Shown here: one piece after another, positions 1 to 8,878 of the stretch
Layout of the letters: each line of letters starts with the position of its first letter
Position numbering within the stretch: the first letter of the stretch is position 1
Assembly: GCA_964400725.1 (NCBI GenBank)
Contig: CAYNVS010000052.1
Location: 1 to 17,840, forward strand
Direction of reading: 5' to 3'
Length of the DNA: 17,840 nucleotides
From: CAYNVS01 sp964400725
GTDB taxonomy: Bacteria; Myxococcota_A; SURF-8; CAYNVS01
The notes under the pieces: generated by a model
The model's input: only the letters and a program-made list of their open reading frames with translations
Databases searched by the model: none
Told to the model about the DNA's origin: nothing
Translations under genes and position numbers: made by a program

Positions 1-126
1 ATTTTAACGCCCTTTGCTTTAATTTTGCGGACGCCTTTCGTCTGCGAATATAATAATTTAATATAATAAACATATTTTTATTATGACATTCGCTTTGGCG
101 TTTCACAAGTAAAAAACGGCCTGACG

Positions 127-155
127 TTGACATCGAATAGCTGCAAAGGCATACT
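127..155 (+). promoter_or_regulatory. candidate sigma70-type promoter of the DUF4838 gene
   Basis: A perfect TTGACA at 127-132 is followed, after a 17-bp spacer, by CATACT at 150-155, which matches four of six bases of TATAAT. It lies about 45 bp before the start codon of the DUF4838 gene. The rest of 1-200 holds no convincing gene. It has two TATAAT-like hexamers (49-54 and 62-67) without a good -35 partner, and a weak 7-bp stem (27-33 with 39-45) with no U-run. The promoter call rests on consensus matching only. Confidence 0.3.
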
Positions 156-200
156 AAGCCGGTAAGGCTCGTAATGCAAACTTAATACAGGAAGACGATT

Positions 201-2819
201 ATGAAACAAATAAGCGTTATCTACAAGGCCGCGCCTTTGACGATTGCAATTTTCGCCATGTTATTTGCATCCTGTTCATCCGGCGGCTCGTCGGCGCAAA
301 ACGCGGACGCGGACGACGAAACCGGGACGGAGAGCGACGCGGAAAACGAAGAGACCGAAGCGCCGGCCGCTTTTACTATCTCCGCCGATTCCCATTGTAT
401 AAGCGTCGCGCAAACCGCAAGTCCCTCGGAGCTGCGAGCCGCGGAAGAGCTTAAAACGATTCTTTCGGAAATCCTCTCCGTTCAGGTCGCCTCGTGCGCG
501 CAGTCCGGCGAAAATCGAGGCAAAATAATCGTTGGAAGAGGCGCGGAGGCGAAGGCTCTGGGAGCCGACCCGGCCGACGAAGAGCTCGGCGAGCAGGGTT
601 GTCTATTGCGGACGTCGCCGCCTCATTTAATAATCGCCGGAACCGCGGGAGCCGGAACGATGTACGGCGTTTACGATTTTCTTAAAAAGTTCGCCGGCGT
701 CCGTTGGTACGCTCCGGGGGCGTCGCGAATACCAAAACTATCGGAAATAAAAGTTCCAGAAATGGATAAAATTCTCAAACCGGCGTTTTTATGGCGCACC
801 GCCTATTACGCTTGGCCGGGCGCGGAAGACGACTTCTTCGCGCATCTGGCCGACAACTCAGGCGGCAAAACGGCCGACGACCCGTACGGGCTTGAATATT
901 CTTTCGACGGCATAGCGCACAGCTACTTTTCATTCGTCAGCCCCGACGAATTCTTCGATTCGCATCCCGAATATTTCTCCGAAATCGGCGGAATAAGAGT
1001 CCGCGAAGATACTCAGCTTTGCCTTACCAATCCCGACGTGCTCGACATCGTAGAAAAAAGAATGCTAGAACATATGGCTTCAATGCCGAAAGCCCGGCAG
1101 CACAACTTTTCGCAGATGGACCACTACAACTACTGCGAATGCGACAAATGCCGCGCAATCAACGAACAATACGGAACGACCGGCGGAACCCAGTTCTGGT
1201 TCGTAAACGAACTGGCGAAGAGGACTAGCAAGATTTATCCGGACAAGCTCATCGGCACGCTGGCTTATATGTACACCGAAGAGCCGCCCAAAGACATTAC
1301 GATGCACCCGAACGTCGCGGTGTGGCTGTGTCATATGTATCCTTCCTGCGACAGCCACCCAATAGACTCATGCCCTCTCAACGCCGACTACAAACGGCGA
1401 GCAATAGCATGGTCGCAGATTACGAGCCATCTTTACGTCTGGCATTACATAGTCAACTTTACGCATTACTATATGCCGTTTCCGAATTTCGACGCAATGG
1501 CCGCCGACATGCGGTTCTATCGCAACATCGGGGTAGAAGGAATTTTCCTGCAAGGAATGGGGCATTCGGGCGGCGGCGGAGAATGGAGCCTGCTGCGCGG
1601 TTATTACGGCCTTAATCTTTTATTCGACCCCGACGCGGACGCAAAAGCTCTGCGCCGAGATTTTCTCGACGGTTATTACGGCGCCGCGGCGGCTCCGTTG
1701 GAAAATTACATTGAGATGTTTCAAAGCAAGGTCAAGGATGAAAATATCCACATGCACCTCTACACCAACCCGGCGCAAGGCTACATAACCGACGAACTTC
1801 TCGCCAAGGCGGACGAGTTTTTCAACGAGGCGGAAGCCGCGGCGCAGGACGACGCGGAGCTGTTGGACCGGGTCAAAGTGGCTCGAATGCCGCTTTATTA
1901 CTCCCGCATTTTCCCGTATAACGGCTACGATTTTAAGGACGGCCGCATACATTGGCTTTCCGAAATTCTCTCGTGGGCGGACTTGCAGGACTTTTTCGAC
2001 CGGATGAAGGCGCACGGCTTTACGACGACGCGCGAGGCGGCGGGAGATATTGCAAGCATGGAACAGCTTTACATGCTAATCGCCGGAAATCCAAGAGTTT
2101 ACGCCATTGAAAACGACGATTTGAAAGTCGAAATAGTTCCCAATCTCGGAGCCAGAATGCTGCGCGTCATTCACAAAGCGACGGGCGAATGCGTTACGGC
2201 ATGGAACGTCAAGCAAGGGCTCTTCTTCCCTTTCAACGGCGGGCTTGAAGACCGCGTAGGCGGATCGACGGTTCCCTTCGGATGGGTCGAGCCGGGCGTG
2301 ATTAAATATCAAACCGAAAGCTCGTTTGCAACGCTGCAAAACACCATAAACGGCTACTCCGTTTTTCGCGAAATAGCGCTGGACGGCGACAAGCCGATAA
2401 TTATTATACGCACGACGGTAAGCAATCCTTCATCCAAACCGATAGATTGCAGACTGCGCGAACACGTCGAATACGATTTGGGAAATTTGCTTTCTACTAA
2501 GATATTCTTCAAGTCGAAATCCGGCGCGAGCGTAAACGTCGATATGAATAAGGTGATTGCGGGAATGCGCGAGGGAATTCACTATTACGACCAGAACGCC
2601 CCTAAAGGCGAGTGGACTCTGAGCGGAAGCAAAGGGTTGCAAGTCGTCGAAAAGTTCGACGATTCGCTGGTCGATTTCGCATGGGTTTACTCCTACCCCG
2701 ATACGCTGAACGAAGTAGAAACGGAAATATGGATTAATAATAAAACGCTTGCGCCGGGCGAAAGCGTAATTTTCGAGAGATCGTTTGAGATAACTCAAAC
2801 GCCGAGCGCCTCGTATTGA
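201..2819 (+). CDS. DUF4838 family glycosidase-like lipoprotein
   Basis: An 872-residue exported lipoprotein. Residues 1-24 are a signal peptide ending in the lipobox LFASC, with Cys25 as the predicted lipid anchor. Residues 26-57 form a Ser/Asp/Glu-rich linker that probably tethers the enzyme away from the membrane. Residues about 58-175 look like the N-terminal domain of GH67 alpha-glucuronidases. The central part, about 195-520, resembles DUF4838, with a Cys-x-Cys-x-x-Cys cluster at 312-317 that may bind metal. From about 651 there is a beta-sandwich region reminiscent of galactose-mutarotase-like folds. DUF4838 proteins are usually found among polysaccharide-degradation genes; their substrate is not settled, so no reaction is assigned. 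The start is supported by AGGA at 189-192, 8 nt before the ATG. The stop lies 2 bp from the stop of the convergent GH2 gene, so neither gene has its own terminator between them. Confidence 0.85.
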   Translation: MKQISVIYKAAPLTIAIFAMLFASCSSGGSSAQNADADDETGTESDAENEETEAPAAFTISADSHCISVAQTASPSELRAAEELKTILSEILSVQVASCAQSGENRGKIIVGRGAEAKALGADPADEELGEQGCLLRTSPPHLIIAGTAGAGTMYGVYDFLKKFAGVRWYAPGASRIPKLSEIKVPEMDKILKPAFLWRTAYYAWPGAEDDFFAHLADNSGGKTADDPYGLEYSFDGIAHSYFSFVSPDEFFDSHPEYFSEIGGIRVREDTQLCLTNPDVLDIVEKRMLEHMASMPKARQHNFSQMDHYNYCECDKCRAINEQYGTTGGTQFWFVNELAKRTSKIYPDKLIGTLAYMYTEEPPKDITMHPNVAVWLCHMYPSCDSHPIDSCPLNADYKRRAIAWSQITSHLYVWHYIVNFTHYYMPFPNFDAMAADMRFYRNIGVEGIFLQGMGHSGGGGEWSLLRGYYGLNLLFDPDADAKALRRDFLDGYYGAAAAPLENYIEMFQSKVKDENIHMHLYTNPAQGYITDELLAKADEFFNEAEAAAQDDAELLDRVKVARMPLYYSRIFPYNGYDFKDGRIHWLSEILSWADLQDFFDRMKAHGFTTTREAAGDIASMEQLYMLIAGNPRVYAIENDDLKVEIVPNLGARMLRVIHKATGECVTAWNVKQGLFFPFNGGLEDRVGGSTVPFGWVEPGVIKYQTESSFATLQNTINGYSVFREIALDGDKPIIIIRTTVSNPSSKPIDCRLREHVEYDLGNLLSTKIFFKSKSGASVNVDMNKVIAGMREGIHYYDQNAPKGEWTLSGSKGLQVVEKFDDSLVDFAWVYSYPDTLNEVETEIWINNKTLAPGESVIFERSFEITQTPSASY

Positions 2820-2821
2820 AT

Positions 2822-5635
2822 TTACTTTTTCGAGTTCCAATCTAACCGGATGAACGGCTGGACGCCGAAACGCCCCGTGCGCCGTCCGTAAACGACCAGA
2901 CCGTTTGCGGAGTTTCCCGACGCTTGAAGTTTTACTTTTTCCGTCTCTCCGCCAATTAATTGAACCGCGACTGACGCCGTTCTTAGCAATTCGCCGAAAC
3001 CGCCTTTGGGCAGCGCGCCGTTGATATGACTTAATATTCCGCGGCTGTCTGCTCTATCGGGCGGCAGCGTTATTTCTCCCAGCTCGGTCGCGTTAAAAAA
3101 GACTTTCACGCTTCCGCCGACTAGGCTTCCTTTGTGCGTCTGAGGAGCTCCGTAAGAGTTGGCGGATAATTCCGCTTCAAAGCTGATTAAAAAATTTTCG
3201 CCTATCGGAAGTTCGGCCGGAAGATAAACGTCGCACGCAAGCGCGCCTTCGCCAATAAAGCCAATAGTTTGCTTTTCACCGCCTACCTCCGCGGCGCCGT
3301 CGGAGTCGTCCGCGCCTTCGCAAAGAGACAAATCAAGAGGAACCACGCACGACGAGACGCCGCACTGCGCCCCGTTAATTTTTGGCGCGATAATCTCTCC
3401 GGGCAGGAAGTTTTGCGCGAGCGTAAAACCGGACTTGTCCCGCCATTGCGCAAAAAAATAAGCGCCGCCTTCCGCGCCTTCCGGCAGCGGAACTTCTACA
3501 GGCGGCAGTTGCGCGACTTCCCATTGCTTTACCGAGAAAAAAGCCTCGGTCTCCCATAGAAGCGCGTCGTTAGCGTCGTAAAGCTCAAGCCTCAGTCCAT
3601 AGTCGTCGCCGGAAGAAGCTGTAACTGCGTCGAATCGGCTTGCGAAAGGGTGTAAAACAATCGACGCCGTCCCTTTTGCAATTTGAAAGTACGGCTCCGC
3701 GAATCCGATAAAGTTGGCGGAGTTTATCGAAGCGGGCGTCATTCCTTGCGGGTAGCCGAACTCCTTCAGCGTCCTGTCGTAATCCATAATGCCGTTAAGC
3801 TCGAACTCTACGTCGTAAAGCTCGGTAAAAACGTATCCGACCAGCTTCCCGTAGCTTCTCATTATTGTCGTAAGCATACGGAATCCCCATGAAATATCGC
3901 GGTCTCTTTTCCATAACGGCGCCGTATATTCCGACGAAAACGGCCCGTATTCCGCGTTTATCAGCGGCGCGGTATCCTGTTTTTCGCCTTCGGCAAAATT
4001 GTGGCTGGAGCCTTCGTAGCAGCCGTCAACCCATTTCTTTATTTCCGCGTTGAATGCGCCCGCGTCGTCGTTATAAATGTGAAACGAATTCAGGTCTGTT
4101 CCCGCGACGTGATCGTAACGAAGAGTCGAATGGTCTTCAATCAGCCTGCTTGGGTCGAGCTCTCTCGCCCTTGCCAGCATGCTTTTTACGAATTCGCGCT
4201 TGCCGGCGTCGTATTCCTCCGTTAGCGACATGAAACCCCAATCTTCGTTGAAAAGCGTCCACCAAATTATCGAAGGATGATTGAAATCCCTCTCAATCAT
4301 TCCTTCCATAGTATCGCGCCAGCGCTTGCGGGCGTCCTCGCCGTCTCCGGCTTTAAAAGGAAACTGGCCGTAGCAAGGAACGTCGTAATCGATCAACAAA
4401 CCGAGCCTGTCCGCATGGTAAAGAACAAGAGGCTCCTCTGCTTTTATATGAAGACGGACGAGATTAAATCCGGCCGTCTTCGCGGCTTGCAAGTCGTCTA
4501 TAATGTATTGTTCGTTCGGATAGGTATAATAACCTTGAGGATTGTACCCCTGAACAAGCGCGCCTCGAATATAAACCGGCTCGCCGTTAAGCGTAACCGC
4601 TTCGTAATCCTTGCCGGGAAGCGCGCCTCTTCCAACGCTTCTAAGCCCCGCGTAATTGCGAACGTCGTCTTCGACTTCGCCGCAGTTCAGCAGCCACTCG
4701 AATTCTTGCAGCCTCGGCTTTGCCGGAGACCACGCTTCAAGCCACGGAACTGAAATTAAACCGTTAAATTCGTCGCCGTTAAGCCGCGCGTTAAAAACCG
4801 GCTCATTCCCGCGTCCTTTTGCGTAAGCCTTGACGGCGCAAGACGTCGCCGCGGCGACGCCCGCCGTAATTCCTTTTACCTTGAACGATTTTGCGCTCAG
4901 GTCCGGCGTTAAATGAATAGACTCGAACCAGCGGTTTCCCGTCGCTTCAAGATAAACGGTCTGCCAAACTCCGCCGACGTTCGCGTACCAAGGGTTTCCC
5001 TGCTTGCCGTGCGGGTAAGCCGCGTCCGCGCCGTAATCTTCTATGCGGAGAACGATTTCGTTCGCGCCGTCCTTCAAGTAATCGGTAATGTCGCTTTTTA
5101 TAGGGATATAACCGCCCGCGTTTTTAGTCTCAACCTTGGCTCCGTTTATAAAAAGCGTCGTCTCCCAATCGGCGGCGCCTATTATTAAATGTATCCGTCG
5201 CCCCTTAAGAGCGGCTGAAAGCGCGAAGCTCTTTCTATACCAGCCGATTCCCCCCTTGTCTCCCGTATCGGCTTGAACGCCCGACAAGGGACTCGTCCAC
5301 GAATACGGAACCGTAATTTTACGGCTGAACGGCTTTCCTGAGCCTGCCCAATTTTCCTTTAAACCCGCATCGTCCGCGTCCAGCTCGAACTCCCATTCTC
5401 CGTTGAGGTTTTGCCAATCGCGCCGCATGAAGTTGGGGTTCGGACGCTCCGGCCTCGGCGCGCCGGGGTTGGCGGAGTCCGCCCACTCCGACCAAACGAA
5501 CGGCTCTTCCCGAACGCCTGAACAACAGAGCATAAATCCGCATCCAAAAAATAACGCCGTCGAAACGATTATAGACGACTGCAAATTCCGCAGCCTTGAA
5601 GGCGCGTTGAAAATTCCGGCAAAATATTTAAGCAT
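2822..5635 (-). CDS. glycoside hydrolase family 2 protein (beta-galactosidase/glucuronidase type), exported
   Basis: A 937-residue enzyme of the GH2 clan, predicted to release a terminal beta-linked sugar (galactose, glucuronate or mannose) from glycans by the retaining mechanism. Residues about 70-232 are the sugar-binding jelly-roll domain (NLNGEWEF at 76-83, GIGWYRKSF at 129-137). Residues about 235-345 are the immunoglobulin-like domain, and about 346-640 the TIM barrel. The acid/base is probably Glu464 in LFNEDWG, and the nucleophile Glu562 in NAEYGPF. A further 300 residues form C-terminal sandwich domains. The N-terminus has a hydrophobic stretch (21-38) ending in cysteines 37 and 38. 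The lipobox is not canonical, so it is exported, with lipidation uncertain. The start is firm: AAGGAG on the minus strand (5642-5647) sits 6 nt before ATG. The exact substrate cannot be read from sequence. Pairing with the DUF4838 gene suggests a shared glycan target, although the genes are convergent rather than in one operon. Confidence 0.93.
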   Translation of the reverse strand: MLKYFAGIFNAPSRLRNLQSSIIVSTALFFGCGFMLCCSGVREEPFVWSEWADSANPGAPRPERPNPNFMRRDWQNLNGEWEFELDADDAGLKENWAGSGKPFSRKITVPYSWTSPLSGVQADTGDKGGIGWYRKSFALSAALKGRRIHLIIGAADWETTLFINGAKVETKNAGGYIPIKSDITDYLKDGANEIVLRIEDYGADAAYPHGKQGNPWYANVGGVWQTVYLEATGNRWFESIHLTPDLSAKSFKVKGITAGVAAATSCAVKAYAKGRGNEPVFNARLNGDEFNGLISVPWLEAWSPAKPRLQEFEWLLNCGEVEDDVRNYAGLRSVGRGALPGKDYEAVTLNGEPVYIRGALVQGYNPQGYYTYPNEQYIIDDLQAAKTAGFNLVRLHIKAEEPLVLYHADRLGLLIDYDVPCYGQFPFKAGDGEDARKRWRDTMEGMIERDFNHPSIIWWTLFNEDWGFMSLTEEYDAGKREFVKSMLARARELDPSRLIEDHSTLRYDHVAGTDLNSFHIYNDDAGAFNAEIKKWVDGCYEGSSHNFAEGEKQDTAPLINAEYGPFSSEYTAPLWKRDRDISWGFRMLTTIMRSYGKLVGYVFTELYDVEFELNGIMDYDRTLKEFGYPQGMTPASINSANFIGFAEPYFQIAKGTASIVLHPFASRFDAVTASSGDDYGLRLELYDANDALLWETEAFFSVKQWEVAQLPPVEVPLPEGAEGGAYFFAQWRDKSGFTLAQNFLPGEIIAPKINGAQCGVSSCVVPLDLSLCEGADDSDGAAEVGGEKQTIGFIGEGALACDVYLPAELPIGENFLISFEAELSANSYGAPQTHKGSLVGGSVKVFFNATELGEITLPPDRADSRGILSHINGALPKGGFGELLRTASVAVQLIGGETEKVKLQASGNSANGLVVYGRRTGRFGVQPFIRLDWNSKK

Positions 5636-5663
5636 GTTTGGCTCCTTTTTATTTTCGCGCTAA

Positions 5664-5695
5664 ATTATATTATTCGGATATAGCAAAAATTTCAA
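5664..5695 (-). promoter_or_regulatory. candidate promoter of the GH2 gene
   Basis: Read on the minus strand, TTGAAA (5690-5695) is followed by TAATAT after 17 bp and by an overlapping perfect TATAAT (5664-5669) after 20 bp. It lies just upstream of the strong ribosome binding site of the GH2 gene. Either hexamer could be the -10 element; the 17-bp option has the better spacing and the 20-bp option the better sequence. Confidence 0.35.
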
Positions 5696-6361
5696 GCCGC
5701 GTCGGCCATAATGCGAGATAAAAATGTTTATGTTAAAAATGCGGCGTTAAAATTACGATTTAATTCATAATTAATTAACTTCAACTCCTTGAATAATTTA
5801 CACATTATCAAACTTAGACAAAAAAATAAAACAAAATCAATACAATAGAATTCGGTCTTATTATGAGAAAATCGTCCGGCGAGCTATATAACAATGCCAA
5901 AGGCTATGTAGATAAAGCTGTTTTTACCGCCGAAATGCTTCTTATTAGTCGATGCAAATCGTTTCCAACTTATTATTATTCAAGGCTTTTTCAATATTCG
6001 TATCAATTTGATACTAATATTTTAATAAACTTGACAAATAGCGCTATTTGAGAGCAATATCAAATCGGTTACGGCGCGATGCAACGGTTTGAAGCCATAA
6101 CTAAATATTTTAGAAGTATGCAGTAATTATTTAAAGAATATAAAGCGGCTTGTTAATTTTTTGCGTTGTGTTCGCAAAACGACAGGCAAAATTTTCGTTA
6201 TTTGACATTATGCGGCAGCTGTAAAAATTAAAGTTTAAGCCTTTGCCGGATGAGAACGGCGGAGAAAGCGCGAAGCCTTTCCGACCCCGCGAGGTTTTAT
6301 TTTAACTATGGCGTATCGGCGATTTTATACGCTTAGACACAGGCGCCGAGAATTGATTAAT
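5696..6361. other. AT-rich intergenic region before the chemosensory operon
   Basis: About 670 bp without a convincing gene. A 62-codon frame at 5863-6051 (+) starts without a ribosome binding site and has a composition unlike the neighbouring genes. The same frame continues past its stop, broken by further stops (FEAITKYFRSMQ, then stop), so a decayed gene is possible but unproven. TTGACA hexamers at 6031-6036 and 6202-6207 face the che operon, but neither has a good -10 element (CAATAT at 6055-6060 for the first, A-rich sequence for the second). A perfect 16-bp palindrome overlaps the first. The operon promoter probably lies here, and the region is long enough to hold a leader or small RNA. 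Confidence 0.5.
6035..6050. promoter_or_regulatory. 16-bp perfect palindrome, operator-like
   Basis: CAAATAGC at 6035-6042 is followed directly by its exact reverse complement GCTATTTG at 6043-6050. It overlaps the last two bases of a TTGACA at 6031-6036 and would fill the start of the promoter spacer, the usual place for a dimeric repressor site. No specific regulator is suggested, and the matching -10 element is weak. Confidence 0.3.
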
Positions 6362-6937
6362 ATGACCGCTACTACTAAAGAAAAAAGCGACGTAAAAAAA
6401 TACGTCGAGCTCGCGCAAGAGCTTACCGCTCTCCAAAACCGCGTTTCGCAATTGAAGCGTCAATTGCGCGAAGACGCGCTGGACGAAGAGATAAAATCGG
6501 AAATCGTAAATCTGCTGCTTTTTAAAGTCGAAGAATTGAACTGCGCGCTTGCGCTGGATTACGCGCTTGAAATAACTCCGTTCGCCCGCCTTAATCCTTT
6601 GGCCGAAGCTCGACCGTGGGTTCCCGGAGCTCTCGACCTCAGAGGAGAAACTATCCCGGTCATCGACTTGTCGGCGCGGATATTCGGGAAACCGCCCAAT
6701 CCTTCAATCGGCGATTTTATAATTATTTGCAAAGGACGAAGCGGCAAAGTCGGATTTGTCGTTCAAAACGTGGAAAGCGTAATAACTCTTTCCTCAGATG
6801 AAATTAAAAACGCGGCGGTAGAAACCGATCACGCTCATTACGTTCTGGGAGTTTTGAATTTATCCGGCAGGCAGATTCACGTTTTGAGCGCCCTTCGAAT
6901 TATAGACTCGTCGGATTTATCGGAGGACGCGGCATGA
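6362..6937 (+). CDS. cheW: CheW-like adaptor with N-terminal coiled coil (WspB-like position)
   Basis: A 191-residue chemosensory coupling protein that links the receptor to the CheA kinase at the inner membrane. After about 45 residues predicted to form a coiled coil (ALQNRVSQLKRQLRE), the CheW SH3-like fold begins with the LLLFKVEELNCALAL strand and continues through VPGALDLRGETIPVIDLS, the typical CheW core. I chose the ATG at 6362 because it gives a normal N-terminus. An in-frame ATG at 6308 would add 18 unusually basic residues and has only a distant GAGG (6291-6294), while 6362 has no strong site either. It is the first gene of the operon and its stop overlaps the start of cheR (ATGA, 6934-6937), indicating translational coupling. 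The order CheW-CheR-CheW-CheA-CheB matches wspB to wspF. Confidence 0.85.
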   Translation: MTATTKEKSDVKKYVELAQELTALQNRVSQLKRQLREDALDEEIKSEIVNLLLFKVEELNCALALDYALEITPFARLNPLAEARPWVPGALDLRGETIPVIDLSARIFGKPPNPSIGDFIIICKGRSGKVGFVVQNVESVITLSSDEIKNAAVETDHAHYVLGVLNLSGRQIHVLSALRIIDSSDLSEDAA

Positions 6938-8310
6938 AAAACGCGTCGCCTATTATCGAGATGCTTAGCGCGGAATACGGGCTCGAAATTACGAAAACCG
7001 TAGAACAGGAAATTGAAAAAGCGGCGGAAGCGCTGCTGAGAGGAAAAAAAGTCCCGCCCGAAAAATTATGGGAGACGCTGGAAAGCGACGCCGAGGCGTT
7101 AAAACGAATCGTATCGAGCGCAACCGTTGCGGAGACTTATTTTTTCCGCCATGCGGAACATTTCTCGGAAATCGTAGAATTGTTCGGGAGAAATTTAGCC
7201 CGCGGTTCGACGGCGTCCTTTTGGAGCGCTGGATGTTCGAGCGGAGAAGAGGCTTACTCCTTGGCCATGTCGCTTGTAGAGGCCTTCGGCTGGCAGGCGT
7301 TGGAATCCGCGCATATCTTCGGCAGCGATATAAGCGAAGAATCGGTCGCCAAAGCGAAAGCGGGCGTTTATTCGCGCTGGTCTTTCAGAGACGCGCCGCA
7401 GTCTTACAAAGAGCGTTTCTTTAATAAAGCGAGCGAGCGCGAAGGCGTCTGTTCCGCCTTTAAAATTGACGAACGATTAAGAAATGCGGTCGTTTTTGAA
7501 ACGTCGTCAATACAATCGCGGCTCCGCAGAACAAATGACGACTCAATCGACGCGATTATGTTCCGAAACGTCGGAATTTACATGAGAAACGACGCTCTGG
7601 AAAACTTGTTTTCAGGCTTTTGCCGCGTCTTGAAAAAGGGCGGACTTTTAATTGTGGCTCCCGCCGATCCGCGCCCCGACCTGCCCGTTTTAAAACGCAC
7701 AAATCATAAAAGCACAAGCGTTTACGTAAAAAGCGATTCGGACGAAAACGAATTGGAAGCGGCGAGACGCGAGGAGCGGTTCTATCCGGTCGAGGTAAAG
7801 TTGGAGCCCGAATTTGAATCGTTCAAGCCGGTTAGCTTTGCGGTACGGGACGTTGAAACTATCGCGCCTGAAAAAACGGAACTTCGCATTTTAAAATCGG
7901 CGGCGGGCGAAGACCAAACATCTAACGCCGCGCAAAAAGCTCAGGCGTTATGCGGAAGAGGCGAATACGCGAAAGCTCTTGAAATTGCGGACGAATTGAT
8001 TCAAACAAATCCCGACTCGGCCTCTTCATATATTTTGCGGGGACAGATTTATTACGCCCAAGAGATGTTCGACGAAGCGGCGGAAAATTTCAGAAGAGCG
8101 GTTTATTTATCGCCGGAAGATCCGCTCGCACGATATTGGCAGGCCTTGACGCAGCGAGATTTGGGTTTGTTCGCGCAAAGCCGCAACAATTTTGAGCATT
8201 GCATAAATCTTCTTTCAAAAATGGAACCCAACGACTTGTTAAGCGACGACGTTACTACGGTTAAGGATTTATTAAAAGCTGTAGAATTCAGCAGAACGGC
8301 TTTGGCATGA
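6934..8310 (+). CDS. cheR: CheR-type receptor methyltransferase with C-terminal TPR (WspC-like)
   Basis: A 458-residue S-adenosylmethionine-dependent methyltransferase that methylates glutamates on the chemoreceptor for adaptation. The N-terminal helical part contains ETYFFRHAEHF (67-77), the CheR signature. The SAM-binding motif I is WSAGCSSGEEAY (97-108), followed by an aspartate-containing strand (FGSDIS, 129-134) and the late motif RNVGIYM (211-217). After a charged linker (about 265-330), residues about 333-450 form two to three tetratricopeptide repeats (CGRGEYAKALEIADELIQ, then YILRGQIYYAQEMFDEAAEN). A CheR with TPRs is characteristic of WspC and related alternative chemosensory systems, where the TPR part replaces tethering to a receptor pentapeptide. 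The receptor in this operon indeed lacks that pentapeptide. The gene overlaps both neighbours by 4 nt. Confidence 0.93.
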   Translation: MKNASPIIEMLSAEYGLEITKTVEQEIEKAAEALLRGKKVPPEKLWETLESDAEALKRIVSSATVAETYFFRHAEHFSEIVELFGRNLARGSTASFWSAGCSSGEEAYSLAMSLVEAFGWQALESAHIFGSDISEESVAKAKAGVYSRWSFRDAPQSYKERFFNKASEREGVCSAFKIDERLRNAVVFETSSIQSRLRRTNDDSIDAIMFRNVGIYMRNDALENLFSGFCRVLKKGGLLIVAPADPRPDLPVLKRTNHKSTSVYVKSDSDENELEAARREERFYPVEVKLEPEFESFKPVSFAVRDVETIAPEKTELRILKSAAGEDQTSNAAQKAQALCGRGEYAKALEIADELIQTNPDSASSYILRGQIYYAQEMFDEAAENFRRAVYLSPEDPLARYWQALTQRDLGLFAQSRNNFEHCINLLSKMEPNDLLSDDVTTVKDLLKAVEFSRTALA

Positions 8311-8846
8311 AAGGCGAAAGACCGGAAGATAAACGGGAACGAATACTAGAAGAGCGCGCCCGCCGTCTTGCGCAAAAAATCGGCGACGATAAAAACCGCT
8401 CGTCTCTTCTTACGGCCGCGATAATTACCGCGGGCGGAAGCCGTTTCGCCGTCCCCGCCGAGTTTGTGCGCGAAATAATACGAATTCCTCAAATAATGAA
8501 ACTTCCCGGCCTTCCGCCTTGGCTGCCGGGATTCATTCACCTGCGCGGAGAATTGATTTGTTTAGCCGACGTTTCTCATTGGTTCAATACCGAAGCGTCC
8601 AACTGCGCCGGATTTGTCGTAGTCGTTCAGGGCGCGCCCGGACCGCTAGGATTGCTCGCAGACGAAATAGCGGGATTTAAAGAAATTTTAAGCGAAGACT
8701 TAGCTGAAAATTTGATGGATAAGGATGAAAATAAATCAAAGCCTCTAAAATTCGTAACCAAAGATTTAACGCTGGCGATAGACGTCAACCGTTTGTTGAA
8801 CGATCCGGACGTCGTCGTCGATCAATCAACCGCAAGAAAGCCGTAA
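8307..8846 (+). CDS. cheW: second CheW-like adaptor (WspD-like position)
   Basis: A 179-residue CheW-domain protein. The short N-terminal helix (RERILEERARRLAQKIG, about 10-26) is like that of WspD-type adaptors. The CheW fold covers about 35-170, with LPGFIHLRGELICLADVS as the core motif. It should couple receptor and kinase in the signalling array. Two different CheW proteins in one operon suggest that one may have a specialised job, such as recruiting another partner. It starts inside the cheR stop (ATGA, 8307-8310) and ends 32 nt before cheA. Confidence 0.88.
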   Translation: MKGERPEDKRERILEERARRLAQKIGDDKNRSSLLTAAIITAGGSRFAVPAEFVREIIRIPQIMKLPGLPPWLPGFIHLRGELICLADVSHWFNTEASNCAGFVVVVQGAPGPLGLLADEIAGFKEILSEDLAENLMDKDENKSKPLKFVTKDLTLAIDVNRLLNDPDVVVDQSTARKP

Positions 8847-8878
8847 ATTGAACGCGATTTAGGAATTTCGATATTGAC

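Noticed and set aside
27..45. 7-bp stem near the window start as a terminator
   Set aside because: The stem contains a G-U pair and is not followed by a T-run on either strand.
5863..6051. 62-codon + strand reading frame in the intergenic region
   Set aside because: No ribosome binding site, AT-rich composition unlike neighbouring genes and no recognisable family. Mentioned only as a possible remnant.
6308..6361. N-terminal extension of the first CheW from ATG 6308
   Set aside because: Eighteen mostly basic residues without family likeness; the ATG at 6362 gives a normal protein. Not excluded.
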